Positions 41,540 to 51,515 of a DNA stretch of 64,000 nt are shown one piece after another (the stretch's first letter is position 1; each line of letters opens with the position of its first letter). The notes beneath the pieces are model-generated. The model was not told where the DNA came from. It was given only the letters and a program-made list of their open reading frames with translations, and ran no database searches. A program made the translations under genes and the position numbers. The stretch comes from an uncultured Nitratireductor sp. (GTDB lineage Bacteria; Pseudomonadota; Alphaproteobacteria; Rhizobiales; Rhizobiaceae): positions 1 to 64,000 of the forward strand of contig NZ_CAJXGF010000002.1 of the NCBI RefSeq assembly GCF_913053745.1, given 5' to 3'.

Positions 41540-42724
41540 ATGAAAAAGCGCACCTTTCTGGCGTGGTTCCTGTTTGGGCACCTTGCCAATGACTGGCCCA
41601 TCGCCTCGCTATGGCTGATCGTGCCGGCCGTCGGCATTTCAATGAATCTGTCGCCGGGCGAAGTCGGCCTTCTGTTCACGGTTTTCAACCTTGGCGGCGC
41701 GCTTGCTTATCTGCCCGCCGGTGTCCTTGCCGATCATGTCTCGAACCGTGGGCGCCTGCTGGTGATGACGTTCTGGTGGGTTGCCGCCGGCTATGCGCTG
41801 GCGGCGATGGCCCCAGGGTATTGGAGCCTCGCGCTGTTGCTCGCAATCGCCGGGATGGGCAACGCGGCCTGGCATCCGATCGCCACTGGCGTGCTCACAC
41901 GCGAAAGCGGTGGACGGCGCGCGCATGCGCTCGGCATTCACGCCATTGGAGGTTCGCTGGCCGAGATACTGGCGCCGCTTTGCGTCGGTTTTCTTATCGC
42001 CTATGTCGATTGGCGCGGTGCGCTGGTTGTATCAGTCTTTCCGACCGTGTTGTTGGGTCTGTGCTTCGTTCATGTGGCGCGCACCGTTCCGCGTCTCGAC
42101 AAGCGCGCGGTCAACCGGCGAGATTTGCTCGACATTCTGTACATATGGCGCCGGGGCAGCGGTCCGCGCATCGTGGCGATGATCTGCCTGTACAACATGG
42201 CGCTGGTGGCGCTTTTGAGCATGATCCCGCTTTATCTGGCGGACGCCCACGGCTTCGGGCCAGCCGAAGCGGGCATAGCGTTCTCGGCGCTTCTGGTCGC
42301 CGGTGCGCTGGCGCAGCCATGGGTCGGAAAACTCTCCGACATCGTCGGTCGAAGGCCGATCCTCGTCTCGGGAAATCTTGTCGCGGGTGTGTCGGCTGCG
42401 CTGTTGATGCTGCAGCCGCCGCTTTGGTTCACAGTCTTGGCGATGACCGCCGCCGTTGCCGGCCTGGATGCGATCCGTGCCGCCATGCTCGCGGCTGCCG
42501 TTGATTACGCAAACCGCCGCGAAGGCACGACACTCGGACTGGCCTTCGTTCTGATGGACGGTGTCGGAGCGCTCGGCTCCGTTCTCGCGGGCATTGCCGC
42601 CGGCTTCTCCTGGCCGCACATGTTCGGCCTCGCGGCCGCGTTCTCGCTTGGGGCGGTAATGCTGGCTGCGATGACGAATTTCAGGCAATCGGCCGACACC
42701 GTCTCAAAGAGACCCTTGGCCTGA
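41540..42724 (+). CDS. MFS transporter
   Basis: 394 aa, about 12 TM; GGALAYLPAGVLADHVSNRGRLL and WVGKLSDIVGRRPILV loops. Confidence 0.93.
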   Translation: MKKRTFLAWFLFGHLANDWPIASLWLIVPAVGISMNLSPGEVGLLFTVFNLGGALAYLPAGVLADHVSNRGRLLVMTFWWVAAGYALAAMAPGYWSLALLLAIAGMGNAAWHPIATGVLTRESGGRRAHALGIHAIGGSLAEILAPLCVGFLIAYVDWRGALVVSVFPTVLLGLCFVHVARTVPRLDKRAVNRRDLLDILYIWRRGSGPRIVAMICLYNMALVALLSMIPLYLADAHGFGPAEAGIAFSALLVAGALAQPWVGKLSDIVGRRPILVSGNLVAGVSAALLMLQPPLWFTVLAMTAAVAGLDAIRAAMLAAAVDYANRREGTTLGLAFVLMDGVGALGSVLAGIAAGFSWPHMFGLAAAFSLGAVMLAAMTNFRQSADTVSKRPLA

Positions 42725-42732
42725 GCCTGAAC

Positions 42733-42780
42733 CCCTGGAAACTCCAGGGACCCGGGGAATTCTGCCCGGGGTCCCCTTGT
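42733..42780. terminator. Convergent intergenic terminator hairpins
   Basis: CCCTGGA-AAC-TCCAGGG followed by GGGACCCGGG-N8-CCCGGGGTCCC between convergent CDSs. Confidence 0.6.
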
Positions 42781-42804
42781 TCGCGGCGACGTTGCGAAGT
42801 CAGC

Positions 42805-43464
42805 TCAGACGCTTTCCTCCACACGCGCCTTCGCACCGGAAATCGTCGGCAGACTTTCGCCCGCGTCGATGCGTTTGAGAAGTTCCACTTCCCGGGCCTG
42901 CATCTGGATGGCTCGGTCGGCGACGGCATCGACCTCATCGGGTGCGAGGACGAGAACGCCGTTCTCGTCCGCCAGCACCGCGTCGCCGGGATTGACAACC
43001 ACGCCGCCGACGCTGACGGGAATGTTCATCTCGCCCGAAACGCCGAGAAGCTTGGTGGTGATGGGCGAGGGGCCCCGGCACCACATGGGAAAACCGTGCC
43101 GTTCGAAATCCGCCACGTCCGTCGCCGGGCCGTCGACCACGGCGCCGGCCACTTTCTTGCTCGCCGCGGTATGCGTGATGACCCCGCCCCAACAAGCGTG
43201 GCGCGTGTCGCCGGCGCGATCGATAATCACGAAGTCGCCGGGACGCAGATGGTCCATGGCATAATGCAGCAGCGTGCTGTCGGCGTGCGGCAGGCGCAGC
43301 GTCACGGCGGTGCCGGCAACGCGCACCTTGGAGAGCATGGAGCGAATGCCCGTGTCGAGAAAATTGGCGTGCAGGAAATGACCCACAGTGGCGGTTTCCA
43401 CCCGCATCAGCTTATCGATCTGCGCTTGCGCAAGCTGCTCGGGCATCGGGTTGACCTGATACAT
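42805..43464 (-). CDS. RraA family protein (HMG/CHA aldolase-like)
   Basis: GDFVIIDRAGDTRHACWGGVITHTAASKKVAGAVVDGPATDV and GDAVLADENGVLVL motifs. Confidence 0.9.
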   Translation of the reverse strand: MYQVNPMPEQLAQAQIDKLMRVETATVGHFLHANFLDTGIRSMLSKVRVAGTAVTLRLPHADSTLLHYAMDHLRPGDFVIIDRAGDTRHACWGGVITHTAASKKVAGAVVDGPATDVADFERHGFPMWCRGPSPITTKLLGVSGEMNIPVSVGGVVVNPGDAVLADENGVLVLAPDEVDAVADRAIQMQAREVELLKRIDAGESLPTISGAKARVEESV

Positions 43465-43475
43465 ATGCGTGCTCC

Positions 43476-44282
43476 CTATGCCACGACGTGATGGTCTGCG
43501 ACGGGCATGGAGCGGCGGATCTGCGCGGCATACCCGGTGTCGATGGAGGCGCTGGCATGTCCAACCCGATCGGAGCAATCGGCAACCGTCACACCCCATG
43601 GGTCGATGATCAGCGAATGCCCGAAGCACAGCTTCCGGCCTTCGTCATGAGCGAAAATCTGGGCCGATGCAGCCACATAGGACTGGGTCTCGATGGCGCG
43701 GGCGCACAGAAGCTGTTCCCAATGATCCTTTCCGGTCTGCAGTGTGAAGGCTGCCGGCAGCACGATCACCTCCGCGCCCTTGTCTCGCAGTTTGCGGAAG
43801 AGTTCGGGAAAACGTAGGTCGTAGCAAATGGCGCAACCCACTTTCACGCCCTCGAGTTCGTAGACGACCACGTCTTCGCCGCGCTTCATGGTATCGGACT
43901 CCAGATAGCTGTTGCCGCCCGGCACCTCCACGTCGAACAGGTGGATTTTCCGGTAGCGTGCGATCTCGTTGCCCTGACGGTTGAACACGATGGTTGTGTT
44001 GTAGCATTTCTCGCCCGCTGCCTCGGCCATTGAGCCGGCGTGGATGTTCACCTTCAGCTCTGCGGCGAGCGCCGACATGGCACGATAGGCTTCGCCTCCG
44101 GGAAAGGTCTCCGCGTTGGCGCGGCGGCTTTCCACCGTGCCTCCCATATAGGTGAAGGTTTCAGGCAGCACGACGAGATCTGGCTTGTCCTGGGCGACAG
44201 CCTTGCGAACGAGCTCCTGGGCGTCGGCGATGTTCTTCGCCTTGTCGTCCTGGGAGTTCATTTGAATGACGGAGACTTTCAT
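43476..44282 (-). CDS. Carbon-nitrogen hydrolase (nitrilase superfamily; Nit/omega-amidase-like)
   Basis: Catalytic E-K-C motifs VLPETFTY, YRKIHLFD, GCAICYDLRFPELFR. Confidence 0.92.
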   Translation of the reverse strand: MKVSVIQMNSQDDKAKNIADAQELVRKAVAQDKPDLVVLPETFTYMGGTVESRRANAETFPGGEAYRAMSALAAELKVNIHAGSMAEAAGEKCYNTTIVFNRQGNEIARYRKIHLFDVEVPGGNSYLESDTMKRGEDVVVYELEGVKVGCAICYDLRFPELFRKLRDKGAEVIVLPAAFTLQTGKDHWEQLLCARAIETQSYVAASAQIFAHDEGRKLCFGHSLIIDPWGVTVADCSDRVGHASASIDTGYAAQIRRSMPVADHHVVA

Positions 44283-44321
44283 GGAAGATCCTTTTATCCG
44301 AGGTTGATCGGGGCCCGGCCG

Positions 44322-45605
44322 TCAAGCCGGTCCCAGAATGAGGTTGGGGAGGAAGAGCACGAGCTCGGGCACGAAGGTGATGACCAGAAGTGCGATGATC
44401 AGCGGCACCAGGAATGGCAGGATCGCCACGGCCACCTTCTCGAACGGCACCTTGCCTACCTCCGCGACGATGTAGAGCGCGATGCCCATGGGCGGCGTCG
44501 CAATGCCGATCAGCAGCGAAAGCGTGATGATCAAGCCGAAATGAATCCGGTCGATGCCGAACTGGTCGATGATCGGAAGCAGCATCGGAACCAGGATCAG
44601 CTTGGCCGGAACGCCTTCAACGAAGCAGCCGACCGCCAGCAGGAACACGATCAAAAGCAGCAGGAAGATCGTGCGAGATTCGGTGAACAGAAGAATCTGG
44701 TCCGCCAATTGCTGCGGGATCTGCTCGATGGCCAGAAGCCAGCCCATCACGTGCGAGAAGCCGATGATGATCATGATCACACTGGTGATGGTCATCGTTT
44801 CGGTCAGCGCCTGCCACAGCATGCGAAAGGAGAAGGTGCGGTAAACGAAGCCGAGTGCGATGGTGTAGACGCAGGCCAGAACGCCGGCCTCCGTCGCTGT
44901 CGTGAAGCCGGTCAGAATGGCCGCCAGGATGATGCCCGGTGCGATCAGCGCGGCGATACCGTCGATGGCCGCGCGACCGATCTGCGGAAGGCTCTTGCGC
45001 TCCTCGCGCGGAAAATCCTGCTTGAGGGCCACCAGATAGTTGAACGCCATCAGCGACAGTCCGACGACGATCCCGGGAATGATGCCGGCGAGGAACAACC
45101 GCGCGACCGAGGTGTTTGAAAGGAACGCATAGACGACAAGGCTGATGGAAGGCGGGATGATCGGCCCGACGACGGCACTCGCCGCCGTCAGGGCAGCAGC
45201 GAAGGGTGCGGGATAGCCGCGCTCGCGCATCGCCTTGATCTCGATGGTTCCAAGGCCCGCGCAGTCGGCGACGGCCGCGCCCGAGACGCCGGCAAAGAGC
45301 AGCGAGGAGACGACGTTCACCTGGGCAAGGCCGGCACGCATATGGCCGACAAGTGCGGAGGCGAAGTTGAAGATGCGGTCCGTCATGCCCACGCCGTTCA
45401 TCAGATTGCCGGCCATGATGAAAAAGGGAATGGCAAGCAGCGACGGATTGTCGACTCCGTCCAGAACCTGAAGCGGAATGATGTAGAGCGTGTCGGAAAA
45501 GCCTGCATAGACGAGGGCCGAGAGCACCGCCAGGCCGATGGCCATTGTGATCGGGACACGCAGCAGGATAAGGGCGACGAAGCCCGCGAAGAGAAGCAAG
45601 GTCAT
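44322..45605 (-). CDS. TRAP transporter large permease (DctM)
   Basis: 427 aa; NPSLLAIPFFIMAGNLMNGVG, GTIEIKAMRERGYPAPFAAALTAASAVVGPIIPPSI. Confidence 0.96.
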   Translation of the reverse strand: MTLLLFAGFVALILLRVPITMAIGLAVLSALVYAGFSDTLYIIPLQVLDGVDNPSLLAIPFFIMAGNLMNGVGMTDRIFNFASALVGHMRAGLAQVNVVSSLLFAGVSGAAVADCAGLGTIEIKAMRERGYPAPFAAALTAASAVVGPIIPPSISLVVYAFLSNTSVARLFLAGIIPGIVVGLSLMAFNYLVALKQDFPREERKSLPQIGRAAIDGIAALIAPGIILAAILTGFTTATEAGVLACVYTIALGFVYRTFSFRMLWQALTETMTITSVIMIIIGFSHVMGWLLAIEQIPQQLADQILLFTESRTIFLLLLIVFLLAVGCFVEGVPAKLILVPMLLPIIDQFGIDRIHFGLIITLSLLIGIATPPMGIALYIVAEVGKVPFEKVAVAILPFLVPLIIALLVITFVPELVLFLPNLILGPA

Positions 45606-45620
45606 GATTTCACCCGAATC

Positions 45621-46124
45621 CTAGATGTCGCCGACATGGTGGTGTTCAGGCTCCGGATGCCCTTTGAGCGCATGCACCAGGTCACTGAAAAAGTGCAAGG
45701 CGATGAGGGCGCAGGACACGAAGAAGGGGACGCTCAGCCAGTAACGCTGGATGCCCACCATTTCGATGTTGCCCACCTGACGCTGGATCAGCTCCGGCGC
45801 TTCGCGCAGGATGATGAGCAGCAGGGCGATGACGGCAATGTCCACCAGCATGCGACCGCCCCGGCGCACAGGCGCCGGCATGGCGTTCAGCAGAAAATCG
45901 ACGGTGATGTCCTTGTTCTGCCGGTAGACGACGAAGAAGCCCAGAAAGCTCATCCACACGAAGCAGACGATGCTGATGGGGAAGGCCCAGACCACCCCCT
46001 GGCCGAGGAATGCGCGTGACGCGACATTCAGCGCGGTCACCAGGAGCATGGCGAACAAAGCCGTATTCGCTCCCACAAGAAACAGCCGGCCGATAACGGC
46101 CAGGATTCGATCCAGGACGGGCAT
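45621..46124 (-). CDS. TRAP transporter small permease (DctQ)
   Basis: 167 aa, four TM, between DctP and DctM genes. Confidence 0.92.
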   Translation of the reverse strand: MPVLDRILAVIGRLFLVGANTALFAMLLVTALNVASRAFLGQGVVWAFPISIVCFVWMSFLGFFVVYRQNKDITVDFLLNAMPAPVRRGGRMLVDIAVIALLLIILREAPELIQRQVGNIEMVGIQRYWLSVPFFVSCALIALHFFSDLVHALKGHPEPEHHHVGDI

Positions 46125-46158
46125 GAAACCTCCCCATCAGTGCGAGTTCAAAGGATGC

Positions 46159-47163
46159 CTATTCGGCGCGCGACGAACGTACCGCGTCAAGGAATCCTTG
46201 GGGGAGTTCGCCGGCTTCCTCCATCTCCTGGTAAAAGCTTTCCATCCGTTCGACGAAGGCGGCGGTGTCGGGCTCCGAATAGACGACATCCTTTTCCTTC
46301 ATTGCCGCAAGATCTTTCTCGGCGACCGCCATCGTGCGCTTTTCGGATTCCTCGGCCATTTCGGCAAACGCTTCCAGCACCTGCGCCCGACGCTCGTCGG
46401 AAAGACCGTTCCAGCGTTCCGCGTTGGTCATGAACGCCATGCCCTGCGGGTATTCGTCGTGGCGGATGATGTTCGGCGCAACTTCGTAGAACTTCATAGG
46501 CTCGACCAGTGCGATCGGGCTGTTCACCGCGTCGACAATGCCACGGCTGATGGATTCGTACACTTCCGTCCAGGCCAGCGTGCGCACCTCGGCGCCCAGG
46601 TGCCGCCAGGCGGCGGCGGCCAGCTCGTCGGGATGCATGCGCAGGCGCGTGCCCTGCATTTCCTCGAGGGTCTCCCAGGGCTTGTCGGTGACCATGACGC
46701 GATAGGGGCCACGCACGAATGCGGTCGGCGAGCCGATCAGCGCAATGCCGGCTTCGTCCTCGATCGTCTTCAGCCAGCCCTTCACGAGATCGGTCTGCAT
46801 GAAGCGCACCCAATGTTCGCGGTCGTCGAAAAGGAACGGCGCGGAGGTGAATTTCAGGTCCGGTGCCCATTTCTGCAGGTAGCTGACACCTTCGGGATAA
46901 ACGTTCACCGTGCCGATCTGAAGCTGTTCGAGCACCGTGTCGTCGGAGCCGAGCTGCTCGTTCGGAAAAACTTTCAGTTCCAGTTCGCCGCCGGTTTTCT
47001 CCTCAACCTTGTCGGCAAAGTACTGGAAAAGCTCACCCTCGATGCTGTCTGGCGGCATCTTGTGCGCCATGCGCCAGGTCTCGGCTTGCACGCCAACGGT
47101 TGCACCGGCGCTGAAAGCCGTCAGGACGGTAGCGGTCAAAACACTGAGTAGAATACGGTTCAT
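46159..47163 (-). CDS. TRAP transporter substrate-binding protein (DctP)
   Basis: Signal peptide; WRMAHKMPPDSIEGELFQYFADKVEEKTGGELELKVFPNEQLGSDDTVLEQLQIGTVNV. Confidence 0.95.
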   Translation of the reverse strand: MNRILLSVLTATVLTAFSAGATVGVQAETWRMAHKMPPDSIEGELFQYFADKVEEKTGGELELKVFPNEQLGSDDTVLEQLQIGTVNVYPEGVSYLQKWAPDLKFTSAPFLFDDREHWVRFMQTDLVKGWLKTIEDEAGIALIGSPTAFVRGPYRVMVTDKPWETLEEMQGTRLRMHPDELAAAAWRHLGAEVRTLAWTEVYESISRGIVDAVNSPIALVEPMKFYEVAPNIIRHDEYPQGMAFMTNAERWNGLSDERRAQVLEAFAEMAEESEKRTMAVAEKDLAAMKEKDVVYSEPDTAAFVERMESFYQEMEEAGELPQGFLDAVRSSRAE

Positions 47164-47260
47164 TATCCTTCCCCATCTTTTTGTCTCGTTATGGGGGTAG
47201 GATCAGAGAGCTGCCGTAAAAAGTCCAAATGAAAAATATGGCTTCTTGTGATAAGTTTTT

Positions 47261-48187
47261 TCAATCAGGATTGATCAGATAGTCATCCGGGTACCGGCTG
47301 GAATATGCAATTGCCTGCTCGCGGGCCATCTCCACAAACTCGTCCTTGAGGGTTTTGCGGGGCGAGGCTTCGGTGATCGCGAAAAATTCCAATGGTGGAA
47401 ATTCCACATCCACCGTGATCTCGTGAAGCGTGCCGCTTGCCAGTTCCCTCATGACCACCGCGCGTGGCATCGGCGCGATCCCAAGCCCTTCCTCGGCCAT
47501 CTGTACAATCGTTGCGATCGAGTTGGAGGAGTGGACATTGACCCGCACCTTGGAGTGCATCTTCAGGTAGCGTTCCAGTGTCTTGTAGGGGATCGAATTC
47601 TTGGGAAAGCTGAGGATCGGCATGTCCAGAAGCGTGCCCACCGTGGCCCTTCGGATCGGAAAAGCCGTCGGGCTAGCGACCCAGGCGACCGGGAACGCGC
47701 CCAATGGCACGAAGTCGAGCTTGGGATCGTTTCCATCCCGCATCGCCAATCCTACATCCACCGCGTGATCCTGCAAGGACTGGATGACATCGGCGGATGT
47801 CGAAGACAGCATCTCAATGTTCACCCCGGGATATTTTTCCCGAAAGCATTCCATGAGCTGGACGAACCAGGACCGCAGGATCGTGTCGGTGACGCCGACG
47901 CGCAGGGAACCTGTCATCTTCCTGTTTTTGTTGACCAGCCACTTCATTTCGTCGGTCAGTTCGACCACCATCTCCGCATGCGGCAGAAGCACCCGGCCTT
48001 CGCTGGTCAACTGAACGCCCCGCTTCGAGCGTTCGAAAAGCTTCGTGCCCAGCTCGTTCTCAAGTGCGTTGATGCGCGATGAGATCACCGGCTGCGTGGT
48101 GTGCAGAAGATCGGCCACCTTGCGGAAATTGCGCACTTTCGCCAGGTGAATGAAGGTTTCCAGAAATCGCAACTGCACGGCCGGCAC
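47261..48187 (-). CDS. LysR family transcriptional regulator
   Basis: FLETFIHLAKVRNFRKVADLLHTTQPVISSRINALENELGTKLFERSKRGVQLTSEGRVLL; GTG start. Confidence 0.94.
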   Translation of the reverse strand: MPAVQLRFLETFIHLAKVRNFRKVADLLHTTQPVISSRINALENELGTKLFERSKRGVQLTSEGRVLLPHAEMVVELTDEMKWLVNKNRKMTGSLRVGVTDTILRSWFVQLMECFREKYPGVNIEMLSSTSADVIQSLQDHAVDVGLAMRDGNDPKLDFVPLGAFPVAWVASPTAFPIRRATVGTLLDMPILSFPKNSIPYKTLERYLKMHSKVRVNVHSSNSIATIVQMAEEGLGIAPMPRAVVMRELASGTLHEITVDVEFPPLEFFAITEASPRKTLKDEFVEMAREQAIAYSSRYPDDYLINPD

Positions 48188-48203
48188 CCCGAAACATCAA
48201 TGG

Positions 48204-48227
48204 CTTGCCGCCCGTTCGGGCGGCAAG
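48204..48227. terminator. Strong hairpin, possible terminator after the M20 gene
   Basis: CTTGCCGCCC-GTTC-GGGCGGCAAG perfect 10-bp stem; no U-tract. Confidence 0.45.
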
Positions 48228-48272
48228 TCGCATGCTAATGGATGCTTTTGCGGGGCGCCATAGCTCAGCCGG

Positions 48273-49463
48273 TCAGGCGGGCTTGGAAACCCTGTCCGCC
48301 ACCCTGCCCAGAAAATCGAGACAGAGGCCGAGTTGCGCGATTTCGACGAACTCGTCCGGCTTGTGCGCCTGCCGGATGGAACCCGGCCCGACGATCACGG
48401 AAGGGATGCCGCCGATCGTTTCGAACACGCCCCCTTCCGAGCCGTAGGACACCTTGCCGGACCATTCGGGCATGATGTCGTGAAAGAAGGCGAAGCCCTC
48501 GCTCGATGTGTTGTCGCCCATTGCCGGGTACGCGAAAATTTCATCCCATTCGATGCCGGTTTCGGCGCATTTCGCCTGCATTTTCGGCAGAATTTCTTCG
48601 TTTGCACGCTTTTTGAGAAATTCCAGTTCAGCCCGCGCATCGTGGGTCGGCAGGCTGCGGATTTCGAAGGTGAAGCTGCAGAGATCGGGCGTTACATTGG
48701 TGGCGACACCGCCGGAAATCATCGTTGCCAGCATTGTGGAATGGGGAACAGTGAAATCGCGGTCGAACGGGCCTTCCTTGCCGACCTGATCGGCGCGTTG
48801 CGCGATCATCGCGATGATGCGCGCGGCGTAATCGATGGCATTGACGTGATCCGGCGCGAATGAGGAGTGACCGGACGTTCCATGCACATTGCAGCGCATG
48901 GCGATCTTGCCCTTTTGACCCGTCACGAGCGTCATGTCCGTCGGTTCGCCGATGATCGCAAGCATTGGCGGCACGTCGAGAGCCGCAAGCCATTCGGCGA
49001 TGGCCGGTGCGCCGAGGCAGCCCACTTCTTCGTCATGCGAGAAGCACAGCCAGACAGGACGCTCGAGTTCGGCGGCGGCGAGTTGCGGCACGATCGCCAT
49101 CACACAGGCCGCAAAGCCTTTCATATCGCAGCTTCCACGGCCATAGAGCTTTCCGTCGCGCTCCGTCAGGTCGAAGGGGCCGGAGGTCCAGCCTTTTTCC
49201 AGCGCCGGCACCACATCGGTATGGCCGGAAAGCACGACGCCGGGACGGTCGGCAGGGCCGATGCGGGCGATCAGATTTGCTTTCTCTCCCGTTTCGTCCG
49301 GAAGAATGACCGGCTCGATGCCGTGCTCCCGCAGGAAGGCCGCCATATGGTCGATGAGCGGCCGGTTCGAGTAACGGCTTGTGGTGTCGAAAGCGACCAG
49401 ATCCTTAAGGTGGTTCTTGGCATTCTCAAGCAGTGACATTGCGGGATTGTCGGTCTCAGGCAT
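48273..49463 (-). CDS. Acetylornithine deacetylase-like M20 family peptidase
   Basis: VVLSGHTDVVPALEKGWTSGPFDLTERDGKLYGRGSCDMKGFAACV; start chosen at MPETD. Confidence 0.93.
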   Translation of the reverse strand: MPETDNPAMSLLENAKNHLKDLVAFDTTSRYSNRPLIDHMAAFLREHGIEPVILPDETGEKANLIARIGPADRPGVVLSGHTDVVPALEKGWTSGPFDLTERDGKLYGRGSCDMKGFAACVMAIVPQLAAAELERPVWLCFSHDEEVGCLGAPAIAEWLAALDVPPMLAIIGEPTDMTLVTGQKGKIAMRCNVHGTSGHSSFAPDHVNAIDYAARIIAMIAQRADQVGKEGPFDRDFTVPHSTMLATMISGGVATNVTPDLCSFTFEIRSLPTHDARAELEFLKKRANEEILPKMQAKCAETGIEWDEIFAYPAMGDNTSSEGFAFFHDIMPEWSGKVSYGSEGGVFETIGGIPSVIVGPGSIRQAHKPDEFVEIAQLGLCLDFLGRVADRVSKPA

Positions 49464-50949
49464 TCTTTGCTGCACGTTTTTCTCGGTATTTTTGCCATTC
49501 CCGGCGGATCGTCAGGCCGACGAAGAACACGATCAGACCTGCGAATATCCAGGAAATGGCGGACTGGAAGAAGACGGATGGATCGCCGCGCGAAATGGCC
49601 AGCGCGCGGCGCAGATTGTCCTCGAACATCGGGCCCAGAATGAAGGCGATGAGGAATGGGGCCGGGGGGATGTTCAACAGCAGCATGATGAAGCCGACAA
49701 CGCCCATCACAAGCAGCACCGTGACGTCGAACATGTTGCTGGAGATCGAGTAGATGCCGTAGACGCACAGCATCAGCACGACGGGTGAGAGAAGCACCTG
49801 CGGGATGGAGGCGATGTGCGAGAAGAAACGCACCGTCAGCTTGCCCGCGCCGAACAGGAGAACGGAGGAGAACATCATGCCGATAAACAGCATGTAGACT
49901 TCGTTCAGATTGTTCTGAAACAGAAGCGGACCAGGGGTGAGACCCTGGATCATGAAGGCGCCGAGCATGACGCCGGTGATTACGTCGCCGGGAACGCCGA
50001 GTGCCAGAAGCGGGATCATGGTCGCGCCGCAACAACCGTTGTTGGCCGATTCCGAAGCCGCGATTCCCTCCAGTTCCCCTTTGCCGAAATTCTCGCTGTT
50101 GGGGGAGGAGCGACGCGCTTCGCCGTAGGAGAAGAACGCGGCGGCGGACGGGCCGATGCCGGGGATGGCTCCGAGGATAACACCGATAAAGCTTCCGCGG
50201 ACAATGGACTTCAAGGAACCACGGAATTCGGCCAGCGTCAGGCGGTTGTCGCCGAGCTTCATGGCCTGACCGTGGTTTTCTTCACGGAAGACGATAAGGC
50301 GCAGAAGTTCGGGCAGGGCGAACAGCCCGATGAGCACCGGCGCGACCGACAGGCCGCTTTTCATGTCTTCGGTCATGGCGAAGCGGAAAGACCCGTACAT
50401 GTCTTCGCCCACCGTGGCCAGCAGCAGGCCGAAACAGGCCGAGACCACGCCCAGAAGCAGCGAACCGCCGGAAATGGAGGCCACCATGGTCAGCGCGAAC
50501 GCCATCAGCATGAAATATTCCGGCGGGCCGACGCGTAACGCAAGAAGCGCCAGCGGTGCGGCCAGGAAAATGAGCGAGATGTTCGACAGGAAGTCGCCGA
50601 TGCACGACGAAATCAGCGACATGTTGAGCGCCTTGCCGGCCTTGCCGTTCTGGGCAAGCGGCCAGCCGTCGAGCACGGTGCAGGCGGCGGAAGCGGTGCC
50701 CGGCGTCTTGATAAGGATCGCCGAAATGGATGCGCCGTAGGTGCTGCCCTTATAGAGCGCGACGAGCAGCAGAATGCTGGTGACGGGCGGCAGGTAAAAG
50801 GTGAAGGGAAGAGCGAGCGTCACCGCCATGGTGCCGGTCATGCCTGGAATGGCGCCGATAACGACCCCGGCCAGGATGCCCGCGCCCATGGCCAGCACAT
50901 TGGCCAGCGTGGCAACGGATTCGAATGCGAAAAGAAGATCGTTCCACAT
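49456..50949 (-). CDS. Tripartite tricarboxylate transporter permease TctA
   Basis: 497 aa; IGAIPGMTGTMAVTLALPFTFYLPPVTSILLLVALYKGSTYGASISAILIKTPGT. Confidence 0.96.
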   Translation of the reverse strand: MWNDLLFAFESVATLANVLAMGAGILAGVVIGAIPGMTGTMAVTLALPFTFYLPPVTSILLLVALYKGSTYGASISAILIKTPGTASAACTVLDGWPLAQNGKAGKALNMSLISSCIGDFLSNISLIFLAAPLALLALRVGPPEYFMLMAFALTMVASISGGSLLLGVVSACFGLLLATVGEDMYGSFRFAMTEDMKSGLSVAPVLIGLFALPELLRLIVFREENHGQAMKLGDNRLTLAEFRGSLKSIVRGSFIGVILGAIPGIGPSAAAFFSYGEARRSSPNSENFGKGELEGIAASESANNGCCGATMIPLLALGVPGDVITGVMLGAFMIQGLTPGPLLFQNNLNEVYMLFIGMMFSSVLLFGAGKLTVRFFSHIASIPQVLLSPVVLMLCVYGIYSISSNMFDVTVLLVMGVVGFIMLLLNIPPAPFLIAFILGPMFEDNLRRALAISRGDPSVFFQSAISWIFAGLIVFFVGLTIRREWQKYREKRAAKNA

Positions 50950-50974
50950 GAGTTGAGCGTTCCGGTCGGGGCGG

Positions 50975-51487
50975 TCAGTTCAGGGCGGGGAAGACGCCCC
51001 AGCTACCCTGCGGGAAGGGCGTGTGCGTCACATTGCCGAAGAAGAGCTGCAGGCCAAGCGGCAGCACGATAGCCAGAGCGAGAGCCATGCCCCAGCGCGC
51101 GGACGCTCCTGCCAGCAGGAAGGCCGAAAGCGCCAGCAGCATGGAGGACGGCATGAAGCCGAGGCGCGGCGCGAGAAAGACGAACCCCGCGAACGTTGCG
51201 AGCGCCAGAGCAAGCCTGCTGATGCGATTGCGCCATTCCAGGGGTGAGGCAGGCGAATACTCGGCCTCTTCTGTGGTTCCGGCGCTGGCGCCGAAACCTG
51301 CAAGGATCATTGCCACCAAGCCAAGAGCCAGGCCTAGGATGGAAACGGTGCGCGGCCACATATCCGGTGGGGGCGCGAAGCCCGGAATGAAGGATGGACG
51401 CGGCACATGGATCGGAATAAGCGCGAAAAGCACGATCCCGAAGAACAGGGCGATGAGTAGCCCTCGGAGCATAGCCTTGTTCAACAT
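50975..51487 (-). CDS. Tripartite tricarboxylate transporter TctB family protein
   Basis: Start MLNKAMLRGLLIALFFG at 51487 within ORF 50975-51814; TM-rich; between tctC and tctA. Confidence 0.88.
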   Translation of the reverse strand: MLNKAMLRGLLIALFFGIVLFALIPIHVPRPSFIPGFAPPPDMWPRTVSILGLALGLVAMILAGFGASAGTTEEAEYSPASPLEWRNRISRLALALATFAGFVFLAPRLGFMPSSMLLALSAFLLAGASARWGMALALAIVLPLGLQLFFGNVTHTPFPQGSWGVFPALN

Positions 51488-51515
51488 GCCGCGTCCTCTT
51501 GGGTTTTGAGTTGGC

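Noticed and set aside
48255-48305. tRNA-like 5' half (ggggcgccaTAGCTCAGCCGGtcaggcgggcttGGAaaccctgtccgcc) with perfect box-A-like motif
   Set aside because: No T-arm GTTCGANTC or matching acceptor 3' strand follows, and the sequence overlaps the 3' coding end of the M20 gene; treated as coincidence.
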